From assembly GCF_025628985.1 (NCBI RefSeq), contig NZ_JAOTEM010000004.1, positions 310,001 to 374,000 on the forward strand: 64,000 nucleotides of DNA, in the 5' to 3' direction. The translations under genes were made by a program, and so were the position numbers. Numbering within the stretch: the first letter of the stretch is position 1; every line of letters begins with the position of its first letter. The DNA is from Chryseobacterium edaphi. GTDB taxonomy: Bacteria; Bacteroidota; Bacteroidia; Flavobacteriales; Weeksellaceae. A model generated the notes under the pieces. It worked only from the letters and a program-made list of their open reading frames with translations. It was not told where the DNA came from and made no database searches. Below, one piece after another: positions 26,087 through 35,542 of this stretch.

Positions 26087-27280
26087 TTATATTTTTTCAA
26101 TAATCAGATTATAAGATCTATCTACCAAATACTCATTCTGCAACAATTTTTCTGCATTATCTCCTAATATCCGTAAATCACTTTTAAGCAACGCATCCAA
26201 TTTCATTTGCATTTCATTTTGATTTCCTGCAATAACTTTATATCCGCAATTTGCTTTTTCTATAATATCTCCAATATCTGTATTTGAATCAGTGGCGGCA
26301 AGTACGGGTATTTTCATTTCTAAATATGATAATAATCTAGATGGGAAATTAGGGATTAGAAAATTTTTATCCAAAAATATTAAACCTACGTCACACGCTG
26401 CTAACAATTTGTCATAATCTTCTTTCGGTAAACGTTGAAGAAGTTTTGCATTACCGGGTTTCTTATTATTAAACCATTCCTGAATTTTAGGAAATTCAGT
26501 TCCGTCACCTACGATCAGGAAAAATATATTATCAAATTTTGTTGTCTGAATGGTTTCCAATAAAAAATCTAGACCTTGCGGTTTTCCTAAATTCCCTCCG
26601 TAAACAAAAACTTTTTTGTCTGTTGGAATCTGATATTTTTTCCTAATAGATTTTTTTTGTCCGTCAGAATAATTAAAAATAACGGGTTCAATCGTATTCG
26701 GATTTACTTCAACTTTGCTCTTATTGATTTCAGGATTATGTTTTAATACAAAATCAACATTAGCTTCTGACATGCAGCCAATTGTATCTGAAATCTGATA
26801 TAATTTCTTTTCTTTTCTTACAAACTGTTTATGTAAAAAACCACCATCTTTAAGCATATTCATATCCACAGCATTTTGCGGAAAAATATCTTTCAGTAAA
26901 AGATAAGATTTTGCATGATCTCTTTTTTTTACAAACTCAATTACCTTTGCAAATGTAATCGGAGGTGTAGAATATAATACCAAATCAAACTTTTTATCGG
27001 AGGTGTATTTTTTAATCGCCGAAAGATACTGGTATTCTATAGCAAGAGTACCAATTCCTTTCTCAATGATATTTGTTTTCTGAATATTGAATGTTTTTAC
27101 CTGAAGAATTGACACTCCTTCTTTTTCTTTGAAATTGGTAGAAACTCCTCTCCTCCTTTCCATTGGCGTTACAATGGTAACATCATGTCCTTCATTACGA
27201 AATTTTCGTAATAAGTCCTGATAAATTCCACGATCTTCTATGGAGTTAATTTCAACTAAGGTCAAAAAAATAATATTCAT
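26087..27280 (-). CDS. Glycosyltransferase family 4, WbuB-like
   Basis: This 397-residue GT-B enzyme has a subgroup mark, SYLLLKDIFPQNAVDMNML, seen in WbuB-type transferases encoded next to UDP-L-FucNAc genes. Donor-domain motifs are KVFVYGGNLGKPQGLDFLL, FLIVGDGTEFPKI and PNFPSRLLSYLEMKIPVLA. In E. coli O26 the order is fnlA-fnlB-fnlC-wbuB, and here the gene directly follows fnlC, so L-FucNAc transfer onto the initiating sugar is a reasonable inference. Donor identity is not proven by sequence. Confidence 0.88.
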   Translation of the reverse strand: MNIIFLTLVEINSIEDRGIYQDLLRKFRNEGHDVTIVTPMERRRGVSTNFKEKEGVSILQVKTFNIQKTNIIEKGIGTLAIEYQYLSAIKKYTSDKKFDLVLYSTPPITFAKVIEFVKKRDHAKSYLLLKDIFPQNAVDMNMLKDGGFLHKQFVRKEKKLYQISDTIGCMSEANVDFVLKHNPEINKSKVEVNPNTIEPVIFNYSDGQKKSIRKKYQIPTDKKVFVYGGNLGKPQGLDFLLETIQTTKFDNIFFLIVGDGTEFPKIQEWFNNKKPGNAKLLQRLPKEDYDKLLAACDVGLIFLDKNFLIPNFPSRLLSYLEMKIPVLAATDSNTDIGDIIEKANCGYKVIAGNQNEMQMKLDALLKSDLRILGDNAEKLLQNEYLVDRSYNLIIEKI

Positions 27281-27286
27281 TCTATC

Positions 27287-28426
27287 TTAAATTTCCTCTG
27301 ACCAAACAGTCCTTTTAATATAATCTGTATAAGAAATAATAATTCTCACCACTTTTTCAGAAACATTCGGCATTGAATAATCTGAAACAGGTCTAAAATT
27401 TCTTTCAGTTCCTACTTTTTGCTGTAAAACCTGCGTCAAACCCTGCAAAATTCTTTCCGGAGACAAGCCAACCATCATTACGCTTGCTTCTTCCATAGCT
27501 TCCGGTCTTTCGTGTGCCTGACGAATATTTAAAGCTCTGAAATTCAGTATAGAAGATTCTTCAGAAATTGTTCCGGAATCTGATAAAACCGCGTATGCTC
27601 TTTTTTGCAAAGCGTTGTAATCATGAAAGCCTAAAGGTTTCAAAAACTGAATTTCAGGACGCATTTCCATCTGCATTTTATCAATCATATTTTTCGTACG
27701 CGGATGAGTAGAAACAATAATTGGATATTGATATTTTTCTGCGATTGCATTCAAAGAATCCATCAAACCTCTGAAATTTTTCTCAGAATTAATGTTTTCT
27801 TCACGGTGAGATGAAACCACAAAGAATTTTCCATCTTCAAGATTCAGCTTTTCGAGAACGTTTGAAGTATCGATTTGAGGTAAATAATGATTTAAGACCT
27901 CAAACATCGGAGAACCTGTCTTAATAATACGATCTGCAGGAAGCCCTTCTCTTAAAAGATATTCTCTTGCAATATCAGAATACGTTAAATTAATATCTGA
28001 AGTATGATCTACAATCTTACGGTTCGTTTCTTCAGGAACTCTTTGGTCAAAACATCTGTTTCCTGCTTCCATATGGAAAATAGGAATATGTCTTTTCTTA
28101 GCAGGAATAGCACATAAACATGAGTTTGTATCTCCTAAAACCAAAAATGCATCAGGCTTTAATTCTTCCAACAGCGGATCAATTTTAATTAAAATATTCC
28201 CTACTGTTTCTGTAGCTGTTTTTCCTGCAGCTTCTAAAAAATAATCAGGTTTACGAAGTCCCAAATCTTCAAAGAAAATCTGATTTAGTTCGTAATCGTA
28301 GTTTTGTCCTGTATGCACTATGATGTGTTCAACTGCTTCAGAGGCATCCAATGCATCTAATACTCTTGATAATCTTATGATTTCAGGTCGTGTTCCCACA
28401 ACCGTCATTACTTTTAGTTTTTTCAT
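27287..28426 (-). CDS. fnlC: UDP-N-acetylglucosamine 2-epimerase family, FnlC/WbjD/Cap5G type
   Basis: This 379-residue non-hydrolysing 2-epimerase family protein has VVGTRPEIIRLSRVL, IVHTGQNYDYELNQIFF, DAFLVLGDTNSCL, IFHMEAGNRCFDQRVPEE and LSDSGTISEES. The RCFDQRVPEETNRKI form and the gene neighbourhood mark it as the last enzyme of the UDP-L-FucNAc route. There it epimerises C2 of UDP-2-acetamido-2,6-dideoxy-L-talose. The fnlB and fnlA homologues precede it at 28502 and 30124. Confidence 0.9.
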   Translation of the reverse strand: MKKLKVMTVVGTRPEIIRLSRVLDALDASEAVEHIIVHTGQNYDYELNQIFFEDLGLRKPDYFLEAAGKTATETVGNILIKIDPLLEELKPDAFLVLGDTNSCLCAIPAKKRHIPIFHMEAGNRCFDQRVPEETNRKIVDHTSDINLTYSDIAREYLLREGLPADRIIKTGSPMFEVLNHYLPQIDTSNVLEKLNLEDGKFFVVSSHREENINSEKNFRGLMDSLNAIAEKYQYPIIVSTHPRTKNMIDKMQMEMRPEIQFLKPLGFHDYNALQKRAYAVLSDSGTISEESSILNFRALNIRQAHERPEAMEEASVMMVGLSPERILQGLTQVLQQKVGTERNFRPVSDYSMPNVSEKVVRIIISYTDYIKRTVWSEEI

Positions 28427-28501
28427 TATATAGCTTTTGCTGTTTGCATTTGTTTTTTAACACTTGCTTTCAGCTTTTTATAGTTAAATTTTAATTATCA
28501 A

Positions 28502-29620
28502 TTACACTTCAAGAAAATAGGTATCCGAATTCTCAGGATTAAATGCTTCATTGATCCAGAAAATCGTATATAATTCTTCTTCTCCAATGTTTTTGATGTT
28601 GTGAGTGTACCAAATCGGCATATCTACATAAGCAGGCTCGTTTCCGTCAAGATAAAAATCTAAAACCTCATCTGTATCAATTTTTCTTAATTGAATCAAA
28701 GCTTTTCCTTTAATTACAGCAAAGCGCTCAATTTTTCTTGTGTGATAATGATTTCCTCTTGTGATATTAGGAACTGTAGTTGAAAAAGAGCATTGTCCGC
28801 CAATTCCAAGTCTGATCACTTCAACAAAAGCTCCGCGAGGATCTGTATGTTGCGTAAATTTTACCGGATAATGTGTTTTATGATCAATATATGATCGATA
28901 TGTGTTAAATAAATTATGCTCAAAAGAATTATTGATCAGAGGAATTTCTCCGCCGTCAAAATATTTCGTTTTATAATCATTTAATAATGCTAAAACCTCA
29001 GAAACTTTATTAGTTGAGGTGGCGTCAATATAAAATTCCGGTTTGCTATTTTCTTCTCTAATTTCAGAAATGATAATATCAACCAATTCCTGAACATATA
29101 TTAATTTTACATCACCGTCTATAGCAATTGTCGGCGTTTCTCCGTGTGTTAACTGATAGCAAAATGTAGCAACGAAAGAATTGTAAAATGGTTTTCCAAA
29201 AGCTCCAAAAACATTTGGAATGATCAAACCTGTTATTTTCCCACCGTTTTCGGTAGCCCAATTTGCCAAAGCTTCTCTACCTTCTTTTTTTGATTTTCCA
29301 TAAAGATTATCTCTTTCTTCCTGAGTGGAAGAAGAAATCATTACGTGAGCTTTTGAATCGGTTCTTTTTAAAGAATCTACAAGCTTCTGAGCTAAACCAA
29401 CATTGGTTTCGTAGATAAATTGTTCGCTTTCGTGACGGTTCATTGCTGCAAGATGCACAATTACATCGCATTGCTTTACAAATTGATCTAACTCGTTTTG
29501 ATCTTCAAAATATTCTTTTTTAAAATCAATACGTTCAAATTCTTCAGGAAACAAGCCCAAAGTATTGTATAAATGTCTTCCGACAAAACCATTCTGACCG
29601 GTAATTCCGATTTTTTTCAT
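28502..29620 (-). CDS. fnlB: Bifunctional reductase/epimerase of UDP-L-FucNAc synthesis, FnlB/WbjC/Cap5F type
   Basis: A 372-residue two-domain protein. The N-terminal NAD(P)-dependent SDR part starts KIGITGQNGFVGRHL and has VIVHLAAMNRHES and the YGKSKKEG catalytic Tyr-Lys. The C-terminal cupin part (about 255-372) includes TRGNHYHTRKIERFAVIKG. This is the Cap5F arrangement, where the cupin epimerises C3 and the SDR domain reduces C4 to UDP-6-deoxy-L-TalNAc. It lies between the small cupin gene and fnlC, with 75- and 65-base gaps on either side. Confidence 0.93.
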   Translation of the reverse strand: MKKIGITGQNGFVGRHLYNTLGLFPEEFERIDFKKEYFEDQNELDQFVKQCDVIVHLAAMNRHESEQFIYETNVGLAQKLVDSLKRTDSKAHVMISSSTQEERDNLYGKSKKEGREALANWATENGGKITGLIIPNVFGAFGKPFYNSFVATFCYQLTHGETPTIAIDGDVKLIYVQELVDIIISEIREENSKPEFYIDATSTNKVSEVLALLNDYKTKYFDGGEIPLINNSFEHNLFNTYRSYIDHKTHYPVKFTQHTDPRGAFVEVIRLGIGGQCSFSTTVPNITRGNHYHTRKIERFAVIKGKALIQLRKIDTDEVLDFYLDGNEPAYVDMPIWYTHNIKNIGEEELYTIFWINEAFNPENSDTYFLEV

Positions 29621-29685
29621 TTTTTAAAATGCTTTTAGCAAACCTAGAACTAATGGAAAACACCAATTAGTTAAAAAGATTCTGC

Positions 29686-30111
29686 TTATATATTATTAAA
29701 ATAATCTAAACTGTATCTGTATTCATCATTGATTTCTCCCAAATCATAATCAGCTAAAACCAGCAATTTACTTCCCTCCTGTTTCGCCTGAATTGCAGTA
29801 ATACAGCCAGACGGAATGTGAAGGTAAGTTAGTACATCATCTTTTAAAAGATATTTCTTCTGTGTTAATTCTTTGGAAGGATTTGTAAAATTATCTACTA
29901 CAATAACAGAAATTTCAAAGCTTCCTTTCAAACACGCAAACCATCGCTGCTCTACTTTATGACCTTGCCAACCACGAATAAAATCTGTTGAATGATTTTC
30001 AATAGTGTAGATTCTTTTGATCTTCGAAGCATCAAAATCATTATTATAAGTAATGATCCCTCTTTCATCTTCGTGACGTTTTCCTTCAAAAATCATAGCA
30101 AGAAATGACAA
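29686..30111 (-). CDS. Small cupin protein, WxcM/FdtA-like, inserted in the UDP-L-FucNAc genes
   Basis: This 141-residue single-domain cupin has FEGKRHEDERGIITYNN, FIRGWQGHKVEQRWFACLKG and YLHIPSGCITAIQAKQ. The pattern resembles WxcM C-terminal and FdtA-type sugar ketoisomerases or epimerases. It lies between fnlA (12 bases away) and fnlB (65 bases away), where it is not part of the minimal E. coli or S. aureus pathway. It may speed or redirect the keto-sugar epimerisation. No specific reaction can be assigned. Confidence 0.7.
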   Translation of the reverse strand: MSFLAMIFEGKRHEDERGIITYNNDFDASKIKRIYTIENHSTDFIRGWQGHKVEQRWFACLKGSFEISVIVVDNFTNPSKELTQKKYLLKDDVLTYLHIPSGCITAIQAKQEGSKLLVLADYDLGEINDEYRYSLDYFNNI

Positions 30112-30123
30112 TTACAAAAATTA

Positions 30124-31158
30124 TTAATATGGATATTGCATCACATCTTCTCCAAAAACTTCCTTTCGAATCAGCGGCAATGTAGAAATCAACTTTTTCA
30201 GACCTTCAACACCTTCTTGCTTTGTATTGTGAGAATGATAATCTTCAATTTGGGCAACTTCTTCCTCTCCTTCAGAGAAATACTGTGCATAGTTCAAATC
30301 TCGGTTGTCTGCAGGTACTCTGTAGAAATCTCCCATATCTTCGGCTTTTGCCATTTCTTCACGGGTACAAAGCGTTTCGTATAATTTCTCTCCGTGACGG
30401 GTTCCGATTACTTTTACAGGAACTTCTTTACCTGTAAGTTCAATTAATGCTTTTGCCAAATCACCAATACTTCCTGCCGGAGCTTTGTTTACAAATAAAT
30501 CTCCAGGGTTTGCATGTTCGAATGCAAATAACACCAAATCAACTGCATCTTCTAAAGACATAAAGAAACGTGACATATTCGGATCGGTAATCGTAATAGG
30601 CTCACCTTTTTGAATCTGATTTAAAAACAATGGAATCACTGAGCCTCTTGAAGCCATTACATTTCCATAACGGGTAAGACAAACCACTGTATCAGTAGTA
30701 TTTCTGGATTCTGCAACAGCTACTTTTTCCATCATTGCCTTGGATATTCCCATTGCATTAATCGGATATGCAGCTTTATCGGTTGACAGACAAATAACTT
30801 TTTGTACTTTATTTGCAGTAGCAGCACGAATGACATTCTGTGTTCCTTCAACATTGGTTTTCACAGCCTGCATCGGGAAAAATTCACAAGAAGGAACCTG
30901 TTTTAACGCTGCTGCATGAAAGATATAATCTACTCCTCTTGTAGCCGGCTCAACACTTGAAAAATCTCTTACATCACCAATATAATATTTAATTTTATCG
31001 TTTTTATAAAGATTACGCATGTCATCCTGCTTTTTCTCATCACGAGAAAAAATACGGATTTCTTTGAAGTGGTCTGTGTGTAAAAATCTGTTTAGAACTG
31101 CTGTTCCGAAAGAACCGGTACCGCCTGTTATTAAGAGTGTTTTATTTTTAATTTTCAT
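30124..31158 (-). CDS. fnlA: UDP-GlcNAc 4,6-dehydratase/5-epimerase, FnlA/WbjB/Cap5E type
   Basis: This 344-residue extended SDR has TGGTGSFGTAVLNRFL for NAD binding and RIFSRDEKKQDDMRN, with catalytic residues in CLSTDKAAYPINAMGISKAMMEK. As in this family, the Tyr of the usual YxxxK is replaced by Met. It is soluble, with no membrane segments, which separates it from the WbpM-type protein at 47590. It starts UDP-L-FucNAc synthesis by 4,6-dehydration and C5 epimerisation of UDP-GlcNAc. The start overlaps the end of the GT4 gene at 31148 by 11 bases. Confidence 0.93.
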   Translation of the reverse strand: MKIKNKTLLITGGTGSFGTAVLNRFLHTDHFKEIRIFSRDEKKQDDMRNLYKNDKIKYYIGDVRDFSSVEPATRGVDYIFHAAALKQVPSCEFFPMQAVKTNVEGTQNVIRAATANKVQKVICLSTDKAAYPINAMGISKAMMEKVAVAESRNTTDTVVCLTRYGNVMASRGSVIPLFLNQIQKGEPITITDPNMSRFFMSLEDAVDLVLFAFEHANPGDLFVNKAPAGSIGDLAKALIELTGKEVPVKVIGTRHGEKLYETLCTREEMAKAEDMGDFYRVPADNRDLNYAQYFSEGEEEVAQIEDYHSHNTKQEGVEGLKKLISTLPLIRKEVFGEDVMQYPY

Positions 31159-32272
31159 GATCTTTAATCAGTTTTTTAATAATATTGAGGTAACTATTTG
31201 TTCTGTCCATACTTGTACCGAAACGTTTTAAATTTTCGATTCCTTTATTTACCAAATCATTTCTAAGACTTTCGTCATTAATTAACTTAAAAATACCTGC
31301 CGCGTAAGACTCCGGATTTATAGGTTCACAAAAATAAGCAGAATCTCTGCAAATATCACGAGAAAATCCTAAATCTGACGCAATTACTGGTTTTTTCATC
31401 AACATAGCTTCTAAATACGTCGCTGAAAAAACCTCTAATAATGTTGGTATAAAAACAATATCTGACTGTTTATATAATGATGGTATTTTTTCTAAACCTA
31501 CCTTTCCTAAGTATTCTATATTTCCATTGCACAATTCCGGGAAATTTAGATCTTCTTTATTTAGCGTAATCAAAAATTTAAAATCTTTGAGACCAAATTT
31601 ATCTTTTAGAATTCTGATAACTTCGGGAAGTATCATCATATTCTTGTGCGGATAGTTTGCCGTTAAAAATAAAATATTTAACGAACTTAAGGATATATTT
31701 TCAAAGTCAGCCCACTGATCCGGTTTTAAGAAAATTTCATTAAGTGTATTCCCTACTGTAAAACTATCTTTCTCGAAATGTTCCCTTTCTGTAAATATTT
31801 TTCTGGCATTTTCAGTTTCAAAGATCAATCCGTCGGAATATTTTTTAAAACTGTAGGTTTTGATCACTGTCAGTAATTTATAATATAGTTTCTCTTTAAA
31901 GGAAATTTTCTTAAAAAATGGTGATTCAGGATAGATGATAAAAGGAATCGCAAAACCTACCAATTTCGGAAATTTGCTTTTATGGTAGGAAGGTCCAAAA
32001 AGAGTGAAAATACAATCTGGTTTTACAGTATCTTCTACTTTTTTAACGCTTTTAATCCTTTTTGCCTTTGATTTTTCTTCTGATTTTTCCAAATTGTAAA
32101 ATGTAAAATTATTCGGAAAAACTTCTTTTCCAATCATACCTGCACAATTCACAGATTGTATGACATGAAAATCATCTGTGAGATTCATGTTTTTTAAATC
32201 TCTCAGAAATGAGGCTGCAACCTGTAAACCACCTCCCGCAAATAGATTAGAATTGTCTATAATGAGTATCAT
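31148..32272 (-). CDS. Glycosyltransferase family 4
   Basis: This 374-residue GT-B protein has the N-terminal loop IIDNSNLFAGGGLQVAASFL, unusual in starting IIDNSN and typical of a small GT4 subgroup. The C-terminal donor domain has LNILFLTANYPHKNMMIL, IEYLGKVGLEKIPSLYKQ and FIPTLLEVFSATYLEAMLM with the E-x7-E pair, followed by KPVIASDLGFSRDIC. It overlaps the GT4 gene upstream by 4 bases and fnlA downstream by 11 bases, so translation is probably coupled. The donor is unknown. Confidence 0.88.
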   Translation of the reverse strand: MILIIDNSNLFAGGGLQVAASFLRDLKNMNLTDDFHVIQSVNCAGMIGKEVFPNNFTFYNLEKSEEKSKAKRIKSVKKVEDTVKPDCIFTLFGPSYHKSKFPKLVGFAIPFIIYPESPFFKKISFKEKLYYKLLTVIKTYSFKKYSDGLIFETENARKIFTEREHFEKDSFTVGNTLNEIFLKPDQWADFENISLSSLNILFLTANYPHKNMMILPEVIRILKDKFGLKDFKFLITLNKEDLNFPELCNGNIEYLGKVGLEKIPSLYKQSDIVFIPTLLEVFSATYLEAMLMKKPVIASDLGFSRDICRDSAYFCEPINPESYAAGIFKLINDESLRNDLVNKGIENLKRFGTSMDRTNSYLNIIKKLIKDHEN

Positions 32273-33297
32273 CTAGTATAAATTTTTACCTGCTCATCCG
32301 AAATTTTTGAAAAATCCATATCAGAAATATTGTGTCTGAATTTATTATATGTAATTATATCAGCAATTTGTAAAATAGTATTCCGGAGGTTATCATCACT
32401 ATTATCATCTAGAGTAAACACTAATCCATTATATCCGTCTACTAAAACCTCATCTACGCATCCTACTTTATTACTTGCTATTACAGGCATTCCATTATTT
32501 AGCGCCTCTTCAACAACTAAACCCCAAGGTTCCGATTTAGATGGTAATAGTAAAACGTCAAAATTTGTATAGTATATATGGAGTTTATTATTATCAATAG
32601 ATCCATAAAATTTAACATTTTTAGGTGCTGTGGACTTCAAATGTTTTTCTAGCGGACCAAATCCTATAATATGTAAATTAAAATCTGCAAGTTGCGAAAA
32701 AACCCGCATTAATAAAGACAGGTTTTTTTCCTCAGATAGCCTGCCAACATATAAAAAGTCTTTAACATTTTTTCTACCCTCATATACAGGCTGATTAACA
32801 TAATTAAAGATACCCACCCCTTTTGTTTTCTTTATTGCACCGTTAAATCCTAATGCTTTTAACAACTGTATCTGTGATTTCCCAGATGCATAGGCGCAAT
32901 TTTGTCTCTTTAAAAAAAATTTCTTGATTTCCGCTTTCAAACCTTGGGTTTGGGATTCATAGATACTAGATTCCACAATTACAGAATTTTTCTTTTTAGG
33001 GCTAAAAAATGCGGCAATATACAACAGTGGTTCATCCCAACCTCCTATTACTAATTCTTTATAATTTGCTGTAATGAGTAATTTTAAAAGTAATAGATAT
33101 TTAATACTTGATGATCTTCCACTTAGATCAATATAATCAAATTTTATCAAATCTTTTTTAAAAAAATCTTCATTTCTCACTTCCGCTGTTTTTCCTGTAA
33201 ACACTACAAATATTTTTTCGCATTCAGAAATTTTATTGAAGAGATTAATTTTATAGAAAGCGGGAAGATTTGTTATAATTATTTTATTAATTTCCAT
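32269..33297 (-). CDS. Glycosyltransferase family 4
   Basis: This 342-residue GT-B enzyme begins MEINKIIITNLPAFYKINLF, as in GT4 members that act on capsule repeat units. Donor-domain motifs are DFLYVGRLSEEKNLSLLM, VKFYGSIDNNKLHIYYTNF and LLPSKSEPWGLVVEEALNNG, then MPVIASNKVGCVDEVLVDG. It overlaps the polymerase gene by 19 bases and the next GT4 gene by 4 bases. Substrates are unknown. Confidence 0.9.
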   Translation of the reverse strand: MEINKIIITNLPAFYKINLFNKISECEKIFVVFTGKTAEVRNEDFFKKDLIKFDYIDLSGRSSSIKYLLLLKLLITANYKELVIGGWDEPLLYIAAFFSPKKKNSVIVESSIYESQTQGLKAEIKKFFLKRQNCAYASGKSQIQLLKALGFNGAIKKTKGVGIFNYVNQPVYEGRKNVKDFLYVGRLSEEKNLSLLMRVFSQLADFNLHIIGFGPLEKHLKSTAPKNVKFYGSIDNNKLHIYYTNFDVLLLPSKSEPWGLVVEEALNNGMPVIASNKVGCVDEVLVDGYNGLVFTLDDNSDDNLRNTILQIADIITYNKFRHNISDMDFSKISDEQVKIYTR

Positions 33298-34601
33298 TTC
33301 TTAAATAATTTTGAGAAAATAAAAGCGAACAAAATCGTAGAGATCATCATCATAGAAGATGTTAGCACAGATCTTATCGCAAAAAATAGCCAAGCAATCA
33401 CAGAACTTGAAACAATTAGTATAAAATAAGATTTTATCTTTGTAGTGAGAAGTTTTTCATTGAGTTTCGATAGCAAAATTCCAATAAAAAAAAATATCAT
33501 AATAGTCATATACGTTCCAAAATCCATGTATATTTCCCCTAAAAAACCTGATGCAGTAGAATGCCCACTGTCATCATACTCATCAGTATATTCTCTTATC
33601 AGCCAATAATCGATTTGAGTTGGCTTTGATTGCCAAATTACTCTTGGAACCCAAAAATAGAATATGAATGAAAAACTTTTTCCATAGGTGTAATCATTTT
33701 TTTGAGTATAGTCAGTAATCATTGCAGCATTTCTAAATACGCCTTCTTCGGTAAAGTTGCTTACTACTTTTTGGTTAAATGAAGAATCTTCATCAGACGA
33801 AGTAGACTCGGTTTTTGTACCGGATGCTATACCAACATTACGGTACTGTAAGAAGAAATTTCCTATTACCCCTATTAAAAGCAAAACAATTCCTAAACTT
33901 ACAATTTTTTTTAGTTTCAGATTAAAAAGTGACGAATTTATTAATGCAATTAATCCAAACAATAGCAAAAACCTTGTACCACTACCTAGATATAAGATGA
34001 AGATAGGTAACGAATACAATATAACTTTTGGGTAATTATCTTTCCCATAAAACTGCCTAAAATAATATTTATAATTAATAATACAAATTACTCCAACAGA
34101 ATAACTGAAAGATGAAAATAGACCATATTCAAAGGCATTCTGTCGTCCTTGAGTAAAACCTTTTATAATTAAAACAATATTTCCAAAAAATATTAGATAA
34201 GTTAAAAAAATATTAAAAGCGAAAAATGACTTCCTCTTTTTTATGAATAGAAATTCTTGATTCTCAGATTCTTTAACATGTCCCTTACAAAAAATAACTT
34301 CGTGAGTGTAATATCCCGCCAAAAAAGTAATTGTTGAAAAAAGCACTGTATGAAATGCCGTTTCTACATTCTCTCTTCCCCAATCTATTATTAAGTCGTC
34401 TGTATTGTTTAGAATTTCTTTGAAATAAATGTAAACAAACCCGAAAATAAATATGGATGCTAATGAAACATATTTATCTTTTATAATGTTATACGCTAAA
34501 AAAATAATAAATAGCCATAGTAATATATTTGCAGATAACAATAAATCATTATATGAAATTAAAGTAATTAAAAATAGAAAAAAAATTAAAAATAATCTCA
34601 C
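33279..34601 (-). CDS. Wzy-like oligosaccharide repeat-unit polymerase
   Basis: This 440-residue integral membrane protein has about eleven hydrophobic segments. A periplasmic-type loop sits near residues 265-340 (with KNDYTYGKSFSFIFYFWVPR and SGHSTASGFLGEIYMDFG). This SATGFLGE-like region is characteristic of the Wzy/oligosaccharide repeat unit polymerase group common in Bacteroidetes and Gram-positive capsule loci. It lies between GT2 and GT4 genes with overlaps of 4 and 19 bases. It has no visible similarity to the polymerase at 8432, supporting two distinct glycans. Confidence 0.82.
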   Translation of the reverse strand: MRLFLIFFLFLITLISYNDLLLSANILLWLFIIFLAYNIIKDKYVSLASIFIFGFVYIYFKEILNNTDDLIIDWGRENVETAFHTVLFSTITFLAGYYTHEVIFCKGHVKESENQEFLFIKKRKSFFAFNIFLTYLIFFGNIVLIIKGFTQGRQNAFEYGLFSSFSYSVGVICIINYKYYFRQFYGKDNYPKVILYSLPIFILYLGSGTRFLLLFGLIALINSSLFNLKLKKIVSLGIVLLLIGVIGNFFLQYRNVGIASGTKTESTSSDEDSSFNQKVVSNFTEEGVFRNAAMITDYTQKNDYTYGKSFSFIFYFWVPRVIWQSKPTQIDYWLIREYTDEYDDSGHSTASGFLGEIYMDFGTYMTIMIFFFIGILLSKLNEKLLTTKIKSYFILIVSSSVIAWLFFAIRSVLTSSMMMISTILFAFIFSKLFKKWKLIK

Positions 34602-35542
34602 TTGAAAATAGATAAGAAATTGTAAATAAATGTAGGTTTTAGGGTAGGAACGTAAAGCAAAAGACCTTCAACTTTGTAAACCAACCGATCACTCTTTAAT
34701 AAGCACTTTTTTATGAAAGGAAATCTTTTCGAATATTCGAGGTTAAATGTTTTTTTATCTATTTCTTCAGAATTTCTAAGATTGTACAGAGCATTATTAA
34801 ACAGCAACCCAATTCTATTAAAGAAAATAGTTTTATCTTCTTTTGATTGCGAAAAATCATAAAGTTCTCCAATCACGATTAGCATATCAAAACTTTTTTT
34901 AGGATTACTTGATCTGGTGATGGATCCCTCCCTAAAATTCACACAATAAATCAACTCACTTAAACTTACAATATTTTTCGCTAAATATAACATTCTATTT
35001 ACAAATTCTTCATCTTCATGAAAAATACCTTTGTAAAATCTCAAATGATTAATAGATAAGAATTCAATATTCATGATATACACTACGGCTCCTACAAAAA
35101 AATTAGAATCTTTTAAAAGTTCAATTCCATTTTCAATTTTTGAAGGAATAAAGCTTTTGATTAATTTTTCTTCCTTAAATTCTCCCAATCCTATAACAAT
35201 AACATCCTTTTTTGATTTCTCAATCGACTGTAAGATTAAATTTAGACTACCAATTGCTATATAATCATCTGAATCTACAAACCATACATATTGACCTTTC
35301 GATGCTTCAAGCCCAATATTTCTGGCTTCAGATAAACCTTTATTTTTTTGATCAATAACAAATACATTGGTATATAACCGCTCATACCTTTTGCATAATT
35401 CTAATGAATTATCTGTAGAACCATCATTGACAATTACTATCTCAAATTTAGAAACTTCTGCATTTTGTAATAAAATACTATCCAAACATTTCTCTATATA
35501 TTGACAAACATTGTATACAGGAACAACTATGCTTAAGATCAT
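34598..35542 (-). CDS. Glycosyltransferase family 2
   Basis: This 314-residue GT-A inverting enzyme has the classic N-terminus LSIVVPVYNVCQYIEKCLDS, then VIVNDGSTDNSLELC, KGLSEARNIGLEASKGQYVW and FVDSDDYIAIGSL, the DSDD metal-binding motif. The FHEDEEFVNRML stretch is the ED-type catalytic base region. It overlaps both neighbours by 4 bases. It should add one sugar of the repeat unit from a nucleotide donor; the sugar is unknown. Confidence 0.93.
   Translation of the reverse strand: MILSIVVPVYNVCQYIEKCLDSILLQNAEVSKFEIVIVNDGSTDNSLELCKRYERLYTNVFVIDQKNKGLSEARNIGLEASKGQYVWFVDSDDYIAIGSLNLILQSIEKSKKDVIVIGLGEFKEEKLIKSFIPSKIENGIELLKDSNFFVGAVVYIMNIEFLSINHLRFYKGIFHEDEEFVNRMLYLAKNIVSLSELIYCVNFREGSITRSSNPKKSFDMLIVIGELYDFSQSKEDKTIFFNRIGLLFNNALYNLRNSEEIDKKTFNLEYSKRFPFIKKCLLKSDRLVYKVEGLLLYVPTLKPTFIYNFLSIFK

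Noticed and set aside
29648..29672. Short inverted repeat aactaat / attagtt in the gap between fnlB and the small cupin gene
   Set aside because: The stem is weak and without a T-run, and the genes on both sides belong to one pathway, so a terminator is unlikely.
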